A stretch of 64,000 bases of DNA, taken from the NCBI GenBank assembly GCA_963668015.2, contig CAXXCR010000002.1, forward strand, positions 10,165 to 74,164. The letters run 5' to 3'. The notes beneath the pieces were generated by a model. The model did not search any database. It saw only the letters and a list, made by a program, of their open reading frames with translations, and was not told where the DNA came from. Both the position numbers and the translations under genes were made by a program. Positions 63,038 to 64,000 of the stretch are shown one piece after another. The number at the start of each line of letters is the position of its first letter. Within the stretch, counting starts at the first letter, position 1. The DNA comes from Ilyobacter_A sp963668015. GTDB taxonomy: Bacteria; Fusobacteriota; Fusobacteriia; Fusobacteriales; Fusobacteriaceae.

Positions 63038-64000
63038 TTATTCAATGTCAAATCTATCAGCATTCATTACTTTAGTCCAAGCAGCAACAAAGTCATTAAT
63101 AAATTTTTCTTTTGAATCATCGGATGCATAAACTTCTGCAAATGCTCTAAGTTGAGAGTTTGAACCAAATATTAAGTCAACACGTGTAGCTGTCCATTTT
63201 AACTCTCCTGTTTTAAGGTCATGACCTTCGAATATATCCTTGTCATTTTCAGTTGGTTTCCACATAGTTTCCAGATCTAACAAATTAACAAAGAAATCAT
63301 TTGTAAGGGTTCCGGGGTTATCAGTAAAAACACCATATTTTGACTCTCCGTAGTTAGTATCTAAAACTCTCATCCCCCCAACTAATACTGTCAGTTCGGG
63401 TGCTGTAAGAGTTAGTAGCTGAGCTCTGTCTAGTAGTAACTCTTCTGCACATACTGAATATTTTTTCTTTTGATAATTGCGGAAACCGTCAGCTGCAGGT
63501 TCTAACACAGAAAATGAGTCTATATCAGTTTGTTCCTGCAACGCATCTGTTCTTCCAGGAGTAAAAGGTACGGTTATTTCCACACCTGCATCTTTTGCTG
63601 CTTTTTCAATTCCTGCACTACCTGCAAGAACAATTAAATCTGCTAATGATACTTTTTTATTTCCAGTTTGAGATGTGTTAAATTTATTTTGAATTCCTTC
63701 AATAATTTGGATAGTTTTCTCCAATTTTTCAGGTTCGTTAGATTGCCAGTCTTTTTGAGGTGCAAGTCTAATACGTGCTCCATTAGCACCTCCACGCTTA
63801 TCAGATCCTCTAAATGTTGATGCTGATGACCAAGCTGTAGAGACCAACTGAGGAACAGAAAGTCCTGAATTTAAAAATTGATCCTTTAACTCTTTTATAT
63901 CTTCTTCATCAACTAATTCATGATCTACTGCAGGTACAGGATCTTGCCAAATTAACTCTTCTTTTGGAACTTCAGTTCCAAGATAACGAGAACGAGGTCC
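63038..64000 (-). CDS. katG: Catalase-peroxidase KatG, 5' part beyond the window
   Basis: The C-terminal ~320 residues of KatG run in frame to the window edge (GPRSRYLGTEVPKEELIWQD at the edge, then ASTFRGSDKRGGANGARIRL, QKDWQSNEPEKLEKTIQIIE and NYGESKYGVFTDNPGTLTND). This covers the end of the N-terminal and most of the C-terminal heme-peroxidase-like domain. The catalytic Trp-Tyr-Met adduct region is outside. Decomposes hydrogen peroxide. Confidence 0.95.
   Translation of the reverse strand, partial: GPRSRYLGTEVPKEELIWQDPVPAVDHELVDEEDIKELKDQFLNSGLSVPQLVSTAWSSASTFRGSDKRGGANGARIRLAPQKDWQSNEPEKLEKTIQIIEGIQNKFNTSQTGNKKVSLADLIVLAGSAGIEKAAKDAGVEITVPFTPGRTDALQEQTDIDSFSVLEPAADGFRNYQKKKYSVCAEELLLDRAQLLTLTAPELTVLVGGMRVLDTNYGESKYGVFTDNPGTLTNDFFVNLLDLETMWKPTENDKDIFEGHDLKTGELKWTATRVDLIFGSNSQLRAFAEVYASDDSKEKFINDFVAAWTKVMNADRFDIE

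Overview
The window looks like chromosome of an AT-rich, strictly anaerobic, fermentative Gram-negative bacterium of the Fusobacteriota (an Ilyobacter/Propionigenium-like organism is my best guess). The reasons are very low GC, strong AGGAGG ribosome sites, a butyryl-CoA dehydrogenase next to a CoA-transferase, an FplA-type patatin autotransporter, an OmpA-family porin, and sugar PTS plus Na+ symport uptake. The genus is inference; no rRNA gene is present.

Layout. 0-4.9 kb: acyl-CoA dehydrogenase (cut by the window start) and CoA-transferase on the minus strand, divergent from a YidK-like sodium:solute symporter, a 26-residue membrane peptide and a small conserved protein. 5.4-13.5 kb: MarR regulator, Mgl/Rbs-type sugar ABC ATPase and permease with no binding protein, an SDR, and broken OmpA and GGDEF genes. 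13.6-28 kb: a mannosylglycerate catabolic locus with two GntR/UTRA regulators, HAD phosphatase, glucose-type PTS EIICB and EIIA, MngB alpha-mannosidase, ManA, glycerate kinase, an IS30 insertion and a MngA-type EIIABC. Six copies of one palindrome (core TGGTATATACCA) tie most of this locus together. 28.6-32.8 kb: metY and metE on the minus strand behind a tandem SAM-I plus cobalamin riboswitch, with an 8-codon leader ORF whose stop codon lies in an arm complementary to the metE ribosome site.

34-43.7 kb: an orange-protein-like (ORP) redox cluster: DUF134 regulator, Mrp-NifX ATPase, DUF5320, DUF89, flavin oxidoreductase, C_GCAxxG_C_C protein, a NifX-like protein, two MinD/ferredoxin ATPases, methyltransferase, flavin reductase and metK. 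44-46.6 kb: DUF1847, peroxiredoxin, PHP phosphoesterase. 47.3-51.4 kb: a molybdate operon (ModA-like, ModB, ModC, ModD, ModA) whose promoter is nearly a copy of the DUF134 promoter, including a GTGCATATGCA palindrome at the same offset; this suggests common control of Mo uptake and the ORP-type cluster. 51.5-59.3 kb: FplA-like patatin autotransporter, aroK, aroB, Ppx/GppA, cold shock protein and a REC-PAS-GGDEF-EAL gene, most carrying frameshifts. 59.6-64 kb: pxpABC 5-oxoprolinase, a DUF454 gene and the 3' part of katG.

Two features run through the whole window. A dispersed ~330 bp non-coding repeat (seven near-full copies and at least one fragment, both orientations) sits only between transcription units and has inverted, MITE-like ends. 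Single-base indels, mostly in A/T homopolymers, interrupt about ten genes, including aroK and aroB. Most look like sequencing or assembly errors, but a few A8-A9 runs near start codons could be real slippage or phase-variation sites.
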